Positions 42,442 to 51,285 of a stretch of 64,000 bases of DNA are shown here, piece by piece. Each line of letters opens with the position of its first letter. Position 1 is the first letter of the stretch. Origin of the DNA: JARBUG01 sp035628915 (lineage in GTDB: Bacteria; Bacillota; Sulfobacillia; Symbiobacteriales; Symbiobacteriaceae); assembly GCA_035628915.1 (NCBI GenBank), contig DASPIW010000052.1, forward strand, positions 62,001-126,000. The letters are read 5' to 3'. The position numbers and the translations under genes were made by a program. The notes beneath the pieces are model-generated. The model did no database searches. It had not been told where the DNA came from and was given only the letters and a program-made list of their open reading frames with translations.

Positions 42442-43467
42442 CTACAGGATCAGCATTGCGTCTCCAAAACTGAAGAACCGGTAGCGCTGGTCGACCGCTT
42501 CGCCGTAGGCATTGAGGACCAGCTCCCGTCCGGCGAACGCAGAAATCAGCATCAGCAGGGTGGATTTGGGCAGGTGAAAGTTGGTGACCATGGCATCGAC
42601 GGTCTTGAAGCGGTACGCCGGGTAGATAAAGATGTCGGTCCAGCCCTGCCCCGGCTCGACCGTGCCATCCGCCCGGGCGACGGTTTCAAGGGTGCGGACG
42701 CTGGTCGTACCCACGGCGATGATCCGCCCGCCATCCCGCCGGATGCGGTTCAGGCTTTCCGCCGTTTGCGGTGTGACGGTGTAAAACTCGCTATGCATTT
42801 TGTGCTCCAGCACGTTCTCCGCCTGCACGGGGCGAAAGGTACCCAGGCCCACATGCAGGAGCACCTTATGAATCTCCACCCCCATCGCCGAAATGCGCTG
42901 CAGCAGTTCAGGAGTGAAATGCAGGCCCGCCGTGGGCGCCGCCGCCGAGCCCCATTCGCGTGCAAAAACGGTCTGGTACCGCTCAGGATCCTCCAACTGC
43001 TCATGGATGTATGGCGGAAGGGGCATCTTCCCAAGGCGGTCAAGAATCTGCTCGAAGACCCCGCTGTAGGTGAACGCAATCACCCTGCCGCCCACGTTGG
43101 TCGTCTCCTGGACGGTACCGACCAGCAGGCCGTCGCCGAAGGTAATGCGCTGGCCTGCTCTGGCTTTCTTGCCCGGCTTGACCAGCGTCTCCCAGCGGTC
43201 CCGGTCGATACGCCTCAGCAGCAGCACCTCGATGGCCCCGCCCGTCCCTTCGCGCTGCCCCAGCAGCCGGGCCGGCATGACCCGGGTCTCGTTGACGACC
43301 AGTGCGTCGCCGGGGCGCAGGTACTCCGGCAGATCGCGGAAATGGCGGTGCTCGAAAGCACCGCCGTCGCGCTGGACAACGAACAGCCGGGAAGCGTCCC
43401 GGGGTTCCACGGGGCGCTGGGCGATCAGTTCTTCGGGTAAGTAGAAGTCAAAGTCTGAGAGTCTCAC
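42442..43467 (-). CDS. queA: S-adenosylmethionine:tRNA ribosyltransferase-isomerase
   Basis: QueA builds epoxyqueuosine on preQ1-tRNA. The 341-residue protein opens LSDFDFYLPEELIAQRP, has LVVNETRVMPARL, AAPTAGLHFT and the C-terminal NFHLPKSTLLMLISAFAG signature. I take the GTG at 43467, nine bases after GAGGTGGAG. A longer frame to 44031 lies on the SpoIID-like gene and is rejected. It is the first queuosine gene, followed by tgt. Confidence 0.95.
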   Translation of the reverse strand: MRLSDFDFYLPEELIAQRPVEPRDASRLFVVQRDGGAFEHRHFRDLPEYLRPGDALVVNETRVMPARLLGQREGTGGAIEVLLLRRIDRDRWETLVKPGKKARAGQRITFGDGLLVGTVQETTNVGGRVIAFTYSGVFEQILDRLGKMPLPPYIHEQLEDPERYQTVFAREWGSAAAPTAGLHFTPELLQRISAMGVEIHKVLLHVGLGTFRPVQAENVLEHKMHSEFYTVTPQTAESLNRIRRDGGRIIAVGTTSVRTLETVARADGTVEPGQGWTDIFIYPAYRFKTVDAMVTNFHLPKSTLLMLISAFAGRELVLNAYGEAVDQRYRFFSFGDAMLIL

Positions 43468-43484
43468 GGTTGGGGTCTCCACCT

Positions 43485-44993
43485 CTATTGCGATTGCCGG
43501 GTTTCCAGTCTTACACCCGTGTAGTAGTGGGTGAGAATATCCGAATAAGTTTTCCCAATCAGGGCCATACCGTAAGCGCCCCACTGCGACATACCTACGG
43601 CGTGTCCGCTGCCGCCGCCGGAGACCCGTACGCCCGCCGGCTGGCTCGCGTTGGCGCTCATAGCGGTCACCGTGCCAACCGCCACTGCCGAAGCCTGCCC
43701 GGCGGCAATGGCTGCCGTTCCGGTTACGGCCCGCTGCTGGACAACGCCGCCGGCGCCCATGACGAAGAACGTCTGCGCCTGTGTGTAGGTCTTCACCTGC
43801 GGCGCCATGCCGCCTGCCTGCACCTGGACGGACCGGGGGCTGCTGGGGAGGTTCAGCGCCATGCGCAACTGCTGGCCAGAAATGGTCTTGCTGCCGCTGC
43901 TGCCGCTGATCACCCACTGACCAAACCTTCCACTCGCGCCTTTGGTCGCAGCCACGGGAGCGACTGCGGCAACGGCGCCAACATCGTGCCCGGCACTCTT
44001 GAGGAGCCCGGCGAACTGGACGGTGTCCCACTGGTACTCCCAGCTATAGAGCTTGTTACCCGCCACCAGATCGAAATCCTGCACGCCGCGCAAATACGGC
44101 ACCTTCGGATTGCCGAAATAGATAATTTCATTGTTCTCCGTATGCCCGCCGGAAGACGAGTGGTACATGGCGCTGATCGGTTTGCCCGGGGTGCCGTACG
44201 CCAGCACCTGCCCCCGGGTGCCCATAACCGCCTGATTCGACAGTGGCTTCTCAGAAGCCAACCCGCCGTAGAACTGATCGCCTGTGGTGCAGACCAGGTC
44301 GAAGCCATCGGCGGCGCGCTTGCCCATGTTCGCCACGGCATACGTACGGGCAGCAACAGCCTGTGCCTTCACGGCCTCCTGAGGCCATGTAGCCTCCACC
44401 TCTTCCGGCACAACGCCCAGCAGGTACTCCTCGAGATTGACCACGTTTACCACCGAGAGCTTTTTGGTGCCGGGCGCCACCACGGCCATGATCTCTCCGC
44501 GGTAGGTTTTGCCCTTGAAGTTCACGGGATTGCCCGGCTTGGCCGGTGCTGCCAGGGGCGGTGGTGGCGGCGGGGTCGGACCCGGCGGCAGGAGGCTGGC
44601 CGGAATGGCCGTCGTGGGGGCTGGCGCCGGGGCCGCAGACGGAACAGGCACCAGCCGGACCGCGGTGAGCTTCTGGGCAACTCCGGCCACGGCAATCTGT
44701 CCGGCGTCAAGCGTAAGCTGAACCGCCTTGCCCGCCGGAATCTGCGCAAGCAGCTGGCCATCGCTCCCGGCCACGTACAGGCCGCCGGCCGCCGCGATGT
44801 CGGCGGCGGTCAGGCCCCACCCCAGACCGATCTTGATCGCCCCCCCCGGCGGCGCAGGAACCGACGGGAGGACCGGGGCTGGAGCGGCGGGTGCGGTGGT
44901 CTCAGCAAACGCGGACAGCGGCGCACAAAGCGCCGCCATGGTGATTCCGATGACGACAAGGGAGGAGAGCCAGCGCCCCTTAACTTGCTGCAA
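43485..44993 (-). CDS. SpoIID/LytB domain protein
   Basis: The 502-residue protein has a signal peptide (to about residue 33, ending SAFAETTA), an Ala/Pro-rich region, and a SpoIID domain with LEEYLLGVVPEEV and WPQEAVKAQAVAARTYAVA, where a glutamate is the catalytic residue of the lytic transglycosylase. The end has the SGGGSGHAVGMSQWGAYGMA motif of the family. SpoIID works with SpoIIM/P in peptidoglycan remodelling during engulfment; LytB-type relatives modify an amidase. The start TTG at 44993 follows GGTGGA; upstream extension runs over the RsgI gene. Confidence 0.88.
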   Translation of the reverse strand: MQQVKGRWLSSLVVIGITMAALCAPLSAFAETTAPAAPAPVLPSVPAPPGGAIKIGLGWGLTAADIAAAGGLYVAGSDGQLLAQIPAGKAVQLTLDAGQIAVAGVAQKLTAVRLVPVPSAAPAPAPTTAIPASLLPPGPTPPPPPPLAAPAKPGNPVNFKGKTYRGEIMAVVAPGTKKLSVVNVVNLEEYLLGVVPEEVEATWPQEAVKAQAVAARTYAVANMGKRAADGFDLVCTTGDQFYGGLASEKPLSNQAVMGTRGQVLAYGTPGKPISAMYHSSSGGHTENNEIIYFGNPKVPYLRGVQDFDLVAGNKLYSWEYQWDTVQFAGLLKSAGHDVGAVAAVAPVAATKGASGRFGQWVISGSSGSKTISGQQLRMALNLPSSPRSVQVQAGGMAPQVKTYTQAQTFFVMGAGGVVQQRAVTGTAAIAAGQASAVAVGTVTAMSANASQPAGVRVSGGGSGHAVGMSQWGAYGMALIGKTYSDILTHYYTGVRLETRQSQ

Positions 44994-45069
44994 CGTCTTC
45001 CACCGCCCTGTTAGTATCCCGCGGCGAGTCGCGGGAATATGTACCATCCCTTGTCGAAAGCTTTGCTCT

Positions 45070-47073
45070 TCACTTGTCCGAGTCGTCTTCCCGGTCGGAG
45101 CCCTCGCTGCGGTCCTCCTTGTCCTTCTCCGTCTCCTTCTCCTCGTCCTGCCGGAAATCGTTCGACTCCGATTTGTCTTCGTCGGATTGCTCCTGCCGGT
45201 CCTTTTCCGACCTCGACTCCTCCCGCTTCTTCTCCTCGAATTTCTTCTCCTCGGATTTCTTCTCCTCGGATTTCTTCTCCTCGGATTTCTTCTCCTCGGA
45301 TTTCTTCTCCTCGGATTTCTTCTCCTCGGATTCCTCCTCGGACTTCGTCTCCTCGGACTTCGTCTCCTCGGACTTCGTCTCCTCGGACTTCGTCTCCTCG
45401 GACTTCGTCTCCTCGGACTTCTTCTCCTCGGACTTCTCCTCCTCGGACTTCGTCTCCTCGGATTCCTTCTCCTCGGATTCCTTCTCCTCGGACTTCTTCT
45501 CCTCGGACTTCTTCTCCTCGGACTTCTTCTCCTCGGACTTCTTCTCCTCGGATTCCTTCTCCTCGGATTTCTCCTCCTCGGATTTCTTCTCCTCGGATTT
45601 CTTCTCCTCGGACTTCTTCTCTTCCGGTTCCCGCTCTTCCCGCTCTTCTCGCTCTTCCCGCTCTTCTCGATCTTCCCGCTCTTCCCGCTCCTGCTCAGCA
45701 GGCTCGAGCTCCGGGTGCCGGCCCTCGTCATTTTCAGACGGCGCCGCCACCCCGGGCGCCTCAGCCCGGGGGGTTTCCGTGACCGGCGCCTCTTCGGCGT
45801 CCGCCGCTTTCTCGCTGTCCTTGTCACGCAGGAAGGCCGGCTTCTCGATGCTGATGCCTAGCCACGGAATCGTCCAGGCATCCTTCTTGCCTTCGTCGTT
45901 CTTGGGCGAACCGGAGTTGCCTTTCTCCTTCTTGGGCTCGTCGTTCTTGGGTTCGCCCTTGCCGTTGCTCTGGTCGGAGCCCTTATTGCTGTCGGCCTCG
46001 ACTTCCTCGTCCGACTTCTTCCCGTTGCCGTTCCCGTTGCCGTTGCCGTTGCCGTGGCCGTTCCCGTTGCCGTTGCCCGGCTTGTCAGACTGCCCGGTGC
46101 CCTGGCCGTTCTGCTGCGATGCGTCCGGTTTGTCACCTTCGCCCGAGTCCCTGTCGTCCCCCTTGGCAGGCGGATCCTCCTGCTGCTTGCCGCTGCTGCC
46201 GTTGGCGTCAGGACGGGCGTTTACCGGCTGATCCTTCTCGTCCTGCTGCTCGCTCTTCTTCGCCTTGCCTTCGTCATTCTTCTTCTCGGCCTTGGAGAAG
46301 ACCTCGGCAGGGTTGATATTGTGCTCCCGGAAAAGCTTGCCGGGCCCGGATTCCTTCATCTCTTCCGCCGTCACATCGGGCGCCAGTTCCCGCACCGACT
46401 GCAGGAGCATGTACTTGCCAACCGGCAGACCTTCCTGCTCAGCCTCACGTTTCTCCTCCGTCGTGGCTGCCAGCACGGCAACGTTCGTCTTGACCTCTTG
46501 GCCCTTTTCAGATGCGACCTTCGTCACTTCGCTCGTAACGGCCGCTTTCGCCTTCTCGACCACCCGCTCGACCTGCTCAGGCGGCAGTTCCTTTTCCTTC
46601 GCCGGTGCCACGCCTACCAGCACGGTGCTCGTCTCGTCGGCCGGGTCAAGCTTCTGCTCCTCTACAGCCCGGTCGGTCAGAGCGGCCAACACAGTATCGA
46701 GGGGCTGGCGCTTATAGTCGACGCCCTGGAGCACCAGCTCGCCATCCGCGTTAAGCGGCTGCGCCTTGAGGACCTGATCCTTCAAATTGAGCGTAAGTTC
46801 CAGGCTCGGGTTAATGTCCACCGTAACCACGGCAACCGGCTGCGCAAGGCGGTAGATATTGATCCCGGTGTAGGATCCAACAAACAGCACCGCTGCAGCG
46901 GCCGCCGCCGTGCTCCACCGCAGCCAGGCAGGCTGCTGGCGGGCTTCGGCGAACTCGATTTCGTCGCCGATCTCCCAGTTGCCCCCGGGCACGGGAACCT
47001 TCTTAAATTCACCCTGCGGGGTCAGGACCACGGCCTGCCGGCCTGCCATCTCCAGCAGAATTCCCTTGCCCAC
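45070..47073 (-). CDS. RsgI-like anti-sigma factor with long acidic repeat tail
   Basis: The 667-residue membrane protein has an N-terminal RsgI anti-sigma domain (residues 1-45, MGKGILLEMAGRQAVVLTPQ with an anti-SigI motif), one membrane segment (about 53-74), and an external domain to about 250 (DINPSLELTLN and on). From about 270 it is disordered and charged: a Gly-Asn repeat (46021-46080) and about 27 units of the EEKKS pentapeptide, encoded by a 15-base tandem repeat at roughly 45230-45625. Unlike cellulosome RsgI proteins it has no recognisable carbohydrate-binding C-domain. It probably holds SigI inactive until an external signal, and follows sigI by 31 bases. Confidence 0.85.
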   Translation of the reverse strand: MGKGILLEMAGRQAVVLTPQGEFKKVPVPGGNWEIGDEIEFAEARQQPAWLRWSTAAAAAAVLFVGSYTGINIYRLAQPVAVVTVDINPSLELTLNLKDQVLKAQPLNADGELVLQGVDYKRQPLDTVLAALTDRAVEEQKLDPADETSTVLVGVAPAKEKELPPEQVERVVEKAKAAVTSEVTKVASEKGQEVKTNVAVLAATTEEKREAEQEGLPVGKYMLLQSVRELAPDVTAEEMKESGPGKLFREHNINPAEVFSKAEKKNDEGKAKKSEQQDEKDQPVNARPDANGSSGKQQEDPPAKGDDRDSGEGDKPDASQQNGQGTGQSDKPGNGNGNGHGNGNGNGNGNGKKSDEEVEADSNKGSDQSNGKGEPKNDEPKKEKGNSGSPKNDEGKKDAWTIPWLGISIEKPAFLRDKDSEKAADAEEAPVTETPRAEAPGVAAPSENDEGRHPELEPAEQEREEREDREEREEREEREEREPEEKKSEEKKSEEKKSEEEKSEEKESEEKKSEEKKSEEKKSEEKKSEEKESEEKESEETKSEEEKSEEKKSEETKSEETKSEETKSEETKSEETKSEEESEEKKSEEKKSEEKKSEEKKSEEKKSEEKKFEEKKREESRSEKDRQEQSDEDKSESNDFRQDEEKETEKDKEDRSEGSDREDDSDK
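45230..45625. repeat. 15-base tandem repeat coding for EEKKS units
   Basis: About 27 tandem units of the form TTCTTCTCCTCGGAY (plus strand), with a few substitutions and one unit short by one codon. On the coding strand they give EEKKS, EETKS, EEEKS and EEKES. All changes keep the frame, consistent with expansion and contraction inside a translated gene. Confidence 0.9.
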
Positions 47074-47104
47074 AACGATCTCCTCCTAATCTAGCTGTCC
47101 CAGC

Positions 47105-47848
47105 CTATCCGGCGATGTAGTGCCGCAAGTGGTAGAAGTCTTCGAGCATGATTAACGCAACGGCGATAATGTATTTGCGCTGGCGCTCCAAGGTCTTCCG
47201 GCTTACGCCGACCTGCTCCTCGAGCTGCTTGAGGGGCAGCTCTTTCTTGGCGATCATGTGCTGCGAAAAAAGCGGGTTGCGGGCAACGAGCTTTGCCGCT
47301 TCCAGTGCCCGCTCCCGGGCATCTTCGTGCTTAGGGCAGATCTCGACGAGCTCGCTGAACCGGATCCCGAACTCTGCGAGCCGTTTGGCGTACCTGACGA
47401 TCTCGCCTTTGCGGTCGTCCGCCTCCTGCTCCTGGGCGAAGCGGGAAATCGCCTCCTGCTGCTCTACGTTTTGCAGGGTATTGCCTTCGTCATCCTCCGA
47501 CTCCAGCTCGCTCATAGGGATTTCCGAACGGCCCTTCTGCCGCCGGTAGTAGTCGATCAGCCGCCGCTTGATCACCATTTCGGCGAACGAGATGAACGAG
47601 GCGCCGCGATCGGCGTCAAACCGGTCGATGGCTTCGTTCAAGGCCAAGAGCCCGATGGATACTTCCTCGTCGCGACCGACCTGCAGATACCGCCCCGACA
47701 CCTGGCTTCCCACGCGAAGCACAAGGGGCGTGTATTGCCGCAGAAGGTCCTCGCGAGCTTGTTTATCTCCACGCCGGGCGGGCTCCAAAAGCCTGTCCAC
47801 GGCAGAGGAATCGGGGGGGCCCGAGAGGCTCAGAAGAAACCCCAGCAC
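47105..47848 (-). CDS. sigI: RNA polymerase sigma factor SigI
   Basis: The protein of about 247 residues has sigma region 2 (DEEVSIGLLALNEAIDRFDA and SFISFAEMVIKRRLIDYYRR as separate neighbouring stretches) and a SigI-type C-terminal domain with RKTLERQRKYIIAVALI, a helix-turn-helix for -35 recognition. SigI controls heat and cell-envelope responses in bacilli and polysaccharide sensing in clostridia. The GTG at 47848 stands after GAGGTGA; GTG at 47857 is an alternative. Its anti-sigma gene follows. Confidence 0.9.
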   Translation of the reverse strand: MLGFLLSLSGPPDSSAVDRLLEPARRGDKQAREDLLRQYTPLVLRVGSQVSGRYLQVGRDEEVSIGLLALNEAIDRFDADRGASFISFAEMVIKRRLIDYYRRQKGRSEIPMSELESEDDEGNTLQNVEQQEAISRFAQEQEADDRKGEIVRYAKRLAEFGIRFSELVEICPKHEDARERALEAAKLVARNPLFSQHMIAKKELPLKQLEEQVGVSRKTLERQRKYIIAVALIMLEDFYHLRHYIAG

Positions 47849-47943
47849 GGCGTTCACCTCTCGTCTGCTAAGTAATTCGGGTCAGGCCTTGCAGTTTATG
47901 GGGGTGGGACCTTAGTCCTGCAATTCCCTTTGCAGGAGGAGCA

Positions 47944-48993
47944 CTAAAACAATAGACGTGATTGACTGGGGGTTCCGTTCCCATCTGGATGTTCATTGTA
48001 GGGAAGACCTAGGTATTCGTAGGCGGCCCGGTTCGCAATCCGGCCGCGCGGCGTTCTCTGCAAGAAGCCAAGCTGCATCAAATAGGGCTCATAAACATCT
48101 TCGATGGTCTCGGATTCCTCGCTGGTTGCGGCGGCCAGCGTGTCCAGACCGACCGGCCCGCCCCCGTACATCTGGATGATAGTGAGCAGCACCTTGTGGT
48201 CTACCTTGTCAAGGCCAAGCGGGTCCACTTCCATCAGGCGCAGCCCCTGATCCGCCACTTCCCTGGTGATATGCCCATTGGCCTTTACCTGGGCAAAGTC
48301 CCGCAGCCGTTTCAGCAGCCGGTTCGCAATGCGGGGCGTCCCGCGGGAGCGCTTTGCGATCTCCTCGGCGCCGCTCTCATCCAAATCGACTTTGAGAATT
48401 CGGGCCGCGCGCAGCAGAACCTGCTTCAGTTCCTCAACGGTGTAAAACTGGAGCTGGGAGACTACGCCGAACCGGTCGCGCAACGGCGAAGTGAGGGCGC
48501 CGAACCGGGTGGTCGCGCCGATCAGGGTGAATTTAGGCAGGTCCAACCGCAGCGTCCGGGCGCTGGGCCCCTTCCCGAGGATGATGTCCAGGGCGAAGTC
48601 TTCCATCGCCGGATAGAGCGTCTCTTCCACGAGCCGGTTCATCCGGTGGATCTCATCGACAAACAGCACGTCGCGCTCGGAGAGCGACGTCAAAATGGCC
48701 GCCAGATCGCCCTGGTGGGAGATGGCGGGGCCGGACGTCACCCGGAAGTTGACGCCCAGCTCCTGGGCAATGATCTGCGCCAGCGTGGTCTTGCCGAGCC
48801 CCGGCGGGCCATATAACAAGACGTGGTCCAGCGCGTCGCCGCGCTGCCTGGCAGCTTCAATATATATGGAGAGTTCCTCCTTGACCCGCTCCTGGCCGGG
48901 ATAGTCGGCCATGCGCTTGGGGCGGAGGGTCTCATCCCAGCGAACGTCTTCCGGCTTCTGAACGCCGGACAGAAAGCGATTCTCAGAGCTCAT
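47944..48993 (-). CDS. ruvB: Holliday junction branch migration ATPase RuvB
   Basis: RuvB is the hexameric AAA+ motor of branch migration. The 349-residue protein has LRPKRMADYPGQE, Walker A GPPGLGKTTLAQ, Walker B VLFVDEIHR, sensor GATTRFGALTSPLRDRFG, and a C-terminal winged helix with GFLQRTPRGR. It follows ruvA by six bases. Confidence 0.97.
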   Translation of the reverse strand: MSSENRFLSGVQKPEDVRWDETLRPKRMADYPGQERVKEELSIYIEAARQRGDALDHVLLYGPPGLGKTTLAQIIAQELGVNFRVTSGPAISHQGDLAAILTSLSERDVLFVDEIHRMNRLVEETLYPAMEDFALDIILGKGPSARTLRLDLPKFTLIGATTRFGALTSPLRDRFGVVSQLQFYTVEELKQVLLRAARILKVDLDESGAEEIAKRSRGTPRIANRLLKRLRDFAQVKANGHITREVADQGLRLMEVDPLGLDKVDHKVLLTIIQMYGGGPVGLDTLAAATSEESETIEDVYEPYLMQLGFLQRTPRGRIANRAAYEYLGLPYNEHPDGNGTPSQSRLLF

Positions 48994-48999
48994 GCGGCG

Positions 49000-49623
49000 T
49001 TACCCCCGGTAAAGATGCTTCAGGGCCAGGCGGACCAGCGTCTCCGTCTTCGGCTGCTCTCCCGCCTCCCGGGCCGCCTTCTCGACGGCCTGACCGGCGT
49101 CGGAACGGGTGTAGCCCAGAGCGGCAAGTGCCTCCAGAGCGTCCAGGCGGGCGTCCGGCGCCCCGCCCACGGTCGGTGCGGCGGGCACGCCACCGGGCAG
49201 GGGAATCGGTGCAACGCCAATGGCGCCCACCTTGTCCTTCAGTTCCAGTACCATCCGCTGTGCCGTTTTCTTCCCGATGCCCGGCACCCGGCACAAAGCC
49301 GTGATATCCTCGAGAGCCAGGGCCCGCCGTAGCGAGTCGGGCGTGGTGGCGGAAAGCACGCTCAGCGCCACCTTCGGACCGATCCCTTCCACCTTCAGCA
49401 GGAGCTCAAACAGATCGTACTCCTCGGCGGTAAGGAAACCGTACAGCGTCATCGAATCTTCACGAACCTGCAGAGAGGTGAATAACAGCACTTCCTGGCC
49501 GACCGCCGGCAGGCGGGACCGGGTGGAGGTGGGTACCAGACAGCGATACCCGACGCCGCCGGCGTCAACCACGGCCGAATCGGCTGTAGCGGCGGCCAGT
49601 TCGCCGCGCACGTGAGCGATCAT
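49000..49623 (-). CDS. ruvA: Holliday junction DNA helicase RuvA
   Basis: RuvA binds the four-way junction and loads RuvB. The 207-residue protein begins IAHVRGEL, has the LLKVEGIGPKVALSVLS helix-hairpin-helix and VPGIGKKTAQRMVLELKDK, and a C-terminal domain III (ALAALGYTRSDAGQAV) that contacts RuvB. The ATG at 49623 shares one base with the ruvC stop and has GGGAGGA at correct spacing; the in-frame ATG six bases before is too near that site. Confidence 0.96.
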   Translation of the reverse strand: MIAHVRGELAAATADSAVVDAGGVGYRCLVPTSTRSRLPAVGQEVLLFTSLQVREDSMTLYGFLTAEEYDLFELLLKVEGIGPKVALSVLSATTPDSLRRALALEDITALCRVPGIGKKTAQRMVLELKDKVGAIGVAPIPLPGGVPAAPTVGGAPDARLDALEALAALGYTRSDAGQAVEKAAREAGEQPKTETLVRLALKHLYRG

Positions 49624-50123
49624 CAGCATCGTCCTCCCAACCGTTCGGCCAAATTGGAGCCGTGGAGCGCTGCAATCGCCACTGCCAGTGCGTCGGCCAC
49701 GTCGTCCGGCTTTGGGGTCTCCTGCAGGCCGAGCAGCATCTTGACCATCGCTTGCACTTGGGCTTTATCGGCCCGGCCGTAGCCGGTCACCGCCATCTTC
49801 ACCTGCATGGGCGTGAACTCCCGCACAGGAATCCCGCTGTCGGCAGCGGCCAGCAGCACTACGCCACGGGCCTGTCCCACGTGAATGGCCGTCGTTACGT
49901 TCCGGCCAAAAAAGAGCTCTTCCACCGCAAGCGCTTCGGGCTTGTAGGTGAGCATCAGGTCAACCACGCCGCGGTATAGCGTCTGGAGCCGCTTTTCGGG
50001 CAGCATGTCCGCCGGCGTGGTCAGGGCGCCGTACGCGACAGCCCTTTCTTTGGATCCGGCGGATTCCACAATCCCGAAGCCCATGAGCGCGGTACCGGGG
50101 TCGATTCCTAACACGCGCACAAA
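49623..50123 (-). CDS. ruvC: Crossover junction endodeoxyribonuclease RuvC
   Basis: RuvC cuts Holliday junctions. The 166-residue protein has VLGIDPGTALMGFGIVE with the first catalytic aspartate, EELFFGRN, and DVADALAVAI with the final acidic pair. The GTG at 50123 gives the family-standard start and lies eight bases after AGGTGG; the GTG at 50132 is a less likely alternative. It heads the ruvCAB operon. Confidence 0.96.
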   Translation of the reverse strand, partial: FVRVLGIDPGTALMGFGIVESAGSKERAVAYGALTTPADMLPEKRLQTLYRGVVDLMLTYKPEALAVEELFFGRNVTTAIHVGQARGVVLLAAADSGIPVREFTPMQVKMAVTGYGRADKAQVQAMVKMLLGLQETPKPDDVADALAVAIAALHGSNLAERLGGRC

Positions 50124-50241
50124 TTGCACCACCTAAAGATACATAGACGGTTCACGACGATGATATGTTCGGGAACAAGACCCATCTCTCCTTCCCCAAG
50201 TGGGCGCCAGAGCCTGGAAGTGATCGTCAGCGAAATCACGG

Positions 50242-50271
50242 TTGTCTAACCTATACCGGAAGTGATATTCT
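50242..50271 (+). promoter_or_regulatory. Weak sigma-A promoter candidate for the LCP gene
   Basis: TTGTCT (50242-50247) and TATTCT (50266-50271) are 18 bases apart, each matching four of six consensus bases, about 45 bases before the LCP start. Confidence 0.35.
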
Positions 50272-50315
50272 CAGGTGGAAATAGCTTGATGGACTACTGG
50301 AGGCGAATCGTACCC

Positions 50316-51245
50316 ATGTCGACATCGTCCGGCCCAAATCTTTCCCGCAGCGCCCGGAACAAGGGCGGCGGGTCAAAGGTCCTGCCCATTCTTCTGGCCG
50401 TGATTCTGCTGGCAGGCGGCGCCTGGGCACTCAAGACCTTCTTCCTGGACGGCGGAACGCCGAAAAACATCCTGCTGATGGGCGTCGATCAGGACAAGAC
50501 CCGGACTGACGTCGTATTGCTCGCCCACGTTGACCCCCGCCAGGGCATCGTCAACCTGTTGTCGCTCCCGCGCGACACCTACGTCAACATTCCGTGCGGC
50601 GAGATTGAGGTCTGCTACTCCCCCGATAAGCTCGCCCATGCGCACGCCTACGGCGGCGAACAGGGGCCGCAGCTTGCGGTGAAGACTGTGGAAAGCTTCC
50701 TGGGCATCCAGATCGACGGCTATGCCCGGGTCGACTATGACGGGTTCAAGAAGGTGATCGACACCCTCGGTGGCGTCGAAATCCTGATCGACAAGGACAT
50801 GGACTACGAAGATCCCACGCCTCCGGGCCTGTCGATTCACTTCAGGGCCAGTAAGACACCGCAGCCGCTCTCCGGCCAGAAGGCGCTGGAGTACGTTCGG
50901 TTCCGCAATGACGGCCAGGGCGATATCGGCCGGACAGAGCGAACCCGCAAGTTCCTGCACGCGCTGATCGATTCACTAAAGAAGAACGGGAAGATCGGCC
51001 AACTGCCGCAGCTGTGGAAGGACATGGCGCCCTACCTGACCACGAATATCGACAGCGGTACTGCGGCAGCACTTGCGCGCGTTGCTCCGAAGATCGATAC
51101 CAACGCCATCACCATGGAGATGGTGCCCGGCAAGTCCGTCATCCTCAAAAGCGGCCCGTGGGTCTGGGAGGCCGATGCCGCCAAGACCCAGGTGCTGGTC
51201 GACACCCTCATCAAGAACCCGAAAAAGCCCGAAGAAAAGAAGTAA
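50316..51245 (+). CDS. LytR-CpsA-Psr (LCP) family protein
   Basis: LCP proteins attach anionic glycopolymers to peptidoglycan from lipid carriers. The 309-residue protein has an N-terminal membrane anchor (about residues 22-42), NILLMGVDQD, the pyrophosphate-binding LLSLPRDTYV, and DIGRTERTRKFLHAL with conserved arginines. Start is ATG at 50316, 12 bases after GGAGG. It is monocistronic and followed by a terminator. Confidence 0.92.
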   Translation: MSTSSGPNLSRSARNKGGGSKVLPILLAVILLAGGAWALKTFFLDGGTPKNILLMGVDQDKTRTDVVLLAHVDPRQGIVNLLSLPRDTYVNIPCGEIEVCYSPDKLAHAHAYGGEQGPQLAVKTVESFLGIQIDGYARVDYDGFKKVIDTLGGVEILIDKDMDYEDPTPPGLSIHFRASKTPQPLSGQKALEYVRFRNDGQGDIGRTERTRKFLHALIDSLKKNGKIGQLPQLWKDMAPYLTTNIDSGTAAALARVAPKIDTNAITMEMVPGKSVILKSGPWVWEADAAKTQVLVDTLIKNPKKPEEKK

Positions 51246-51252
51246 AGCAGAT

Positions 51253-51285
51253 GACCGGCCGCCCTTCCGGGGCAGGCCGGTCTTT
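51253..51285 (+). terminator. Terminator after the LCP gene
   Basis: GACCGGCC pairs with GGCCGGTC, with additional partial pairing inside, and CTTTC follows. Confidence 0.7.

Noticed and set aside
45230..45625. Regular 15-base repeats as a CRISPR-like array
   Set aside because: Units are contiguous without spacers and translate in frame as EEKKS pentapeptides of a credible gene.
43485..45827. A 780-residue frame joining SpoIID-like protein to an Arg/Ser/Pro repeat region
   Set aside because: The upstream part is another frame of the RsgI repeat tail; the repeat keeps several frames open. The true start is near 44993.
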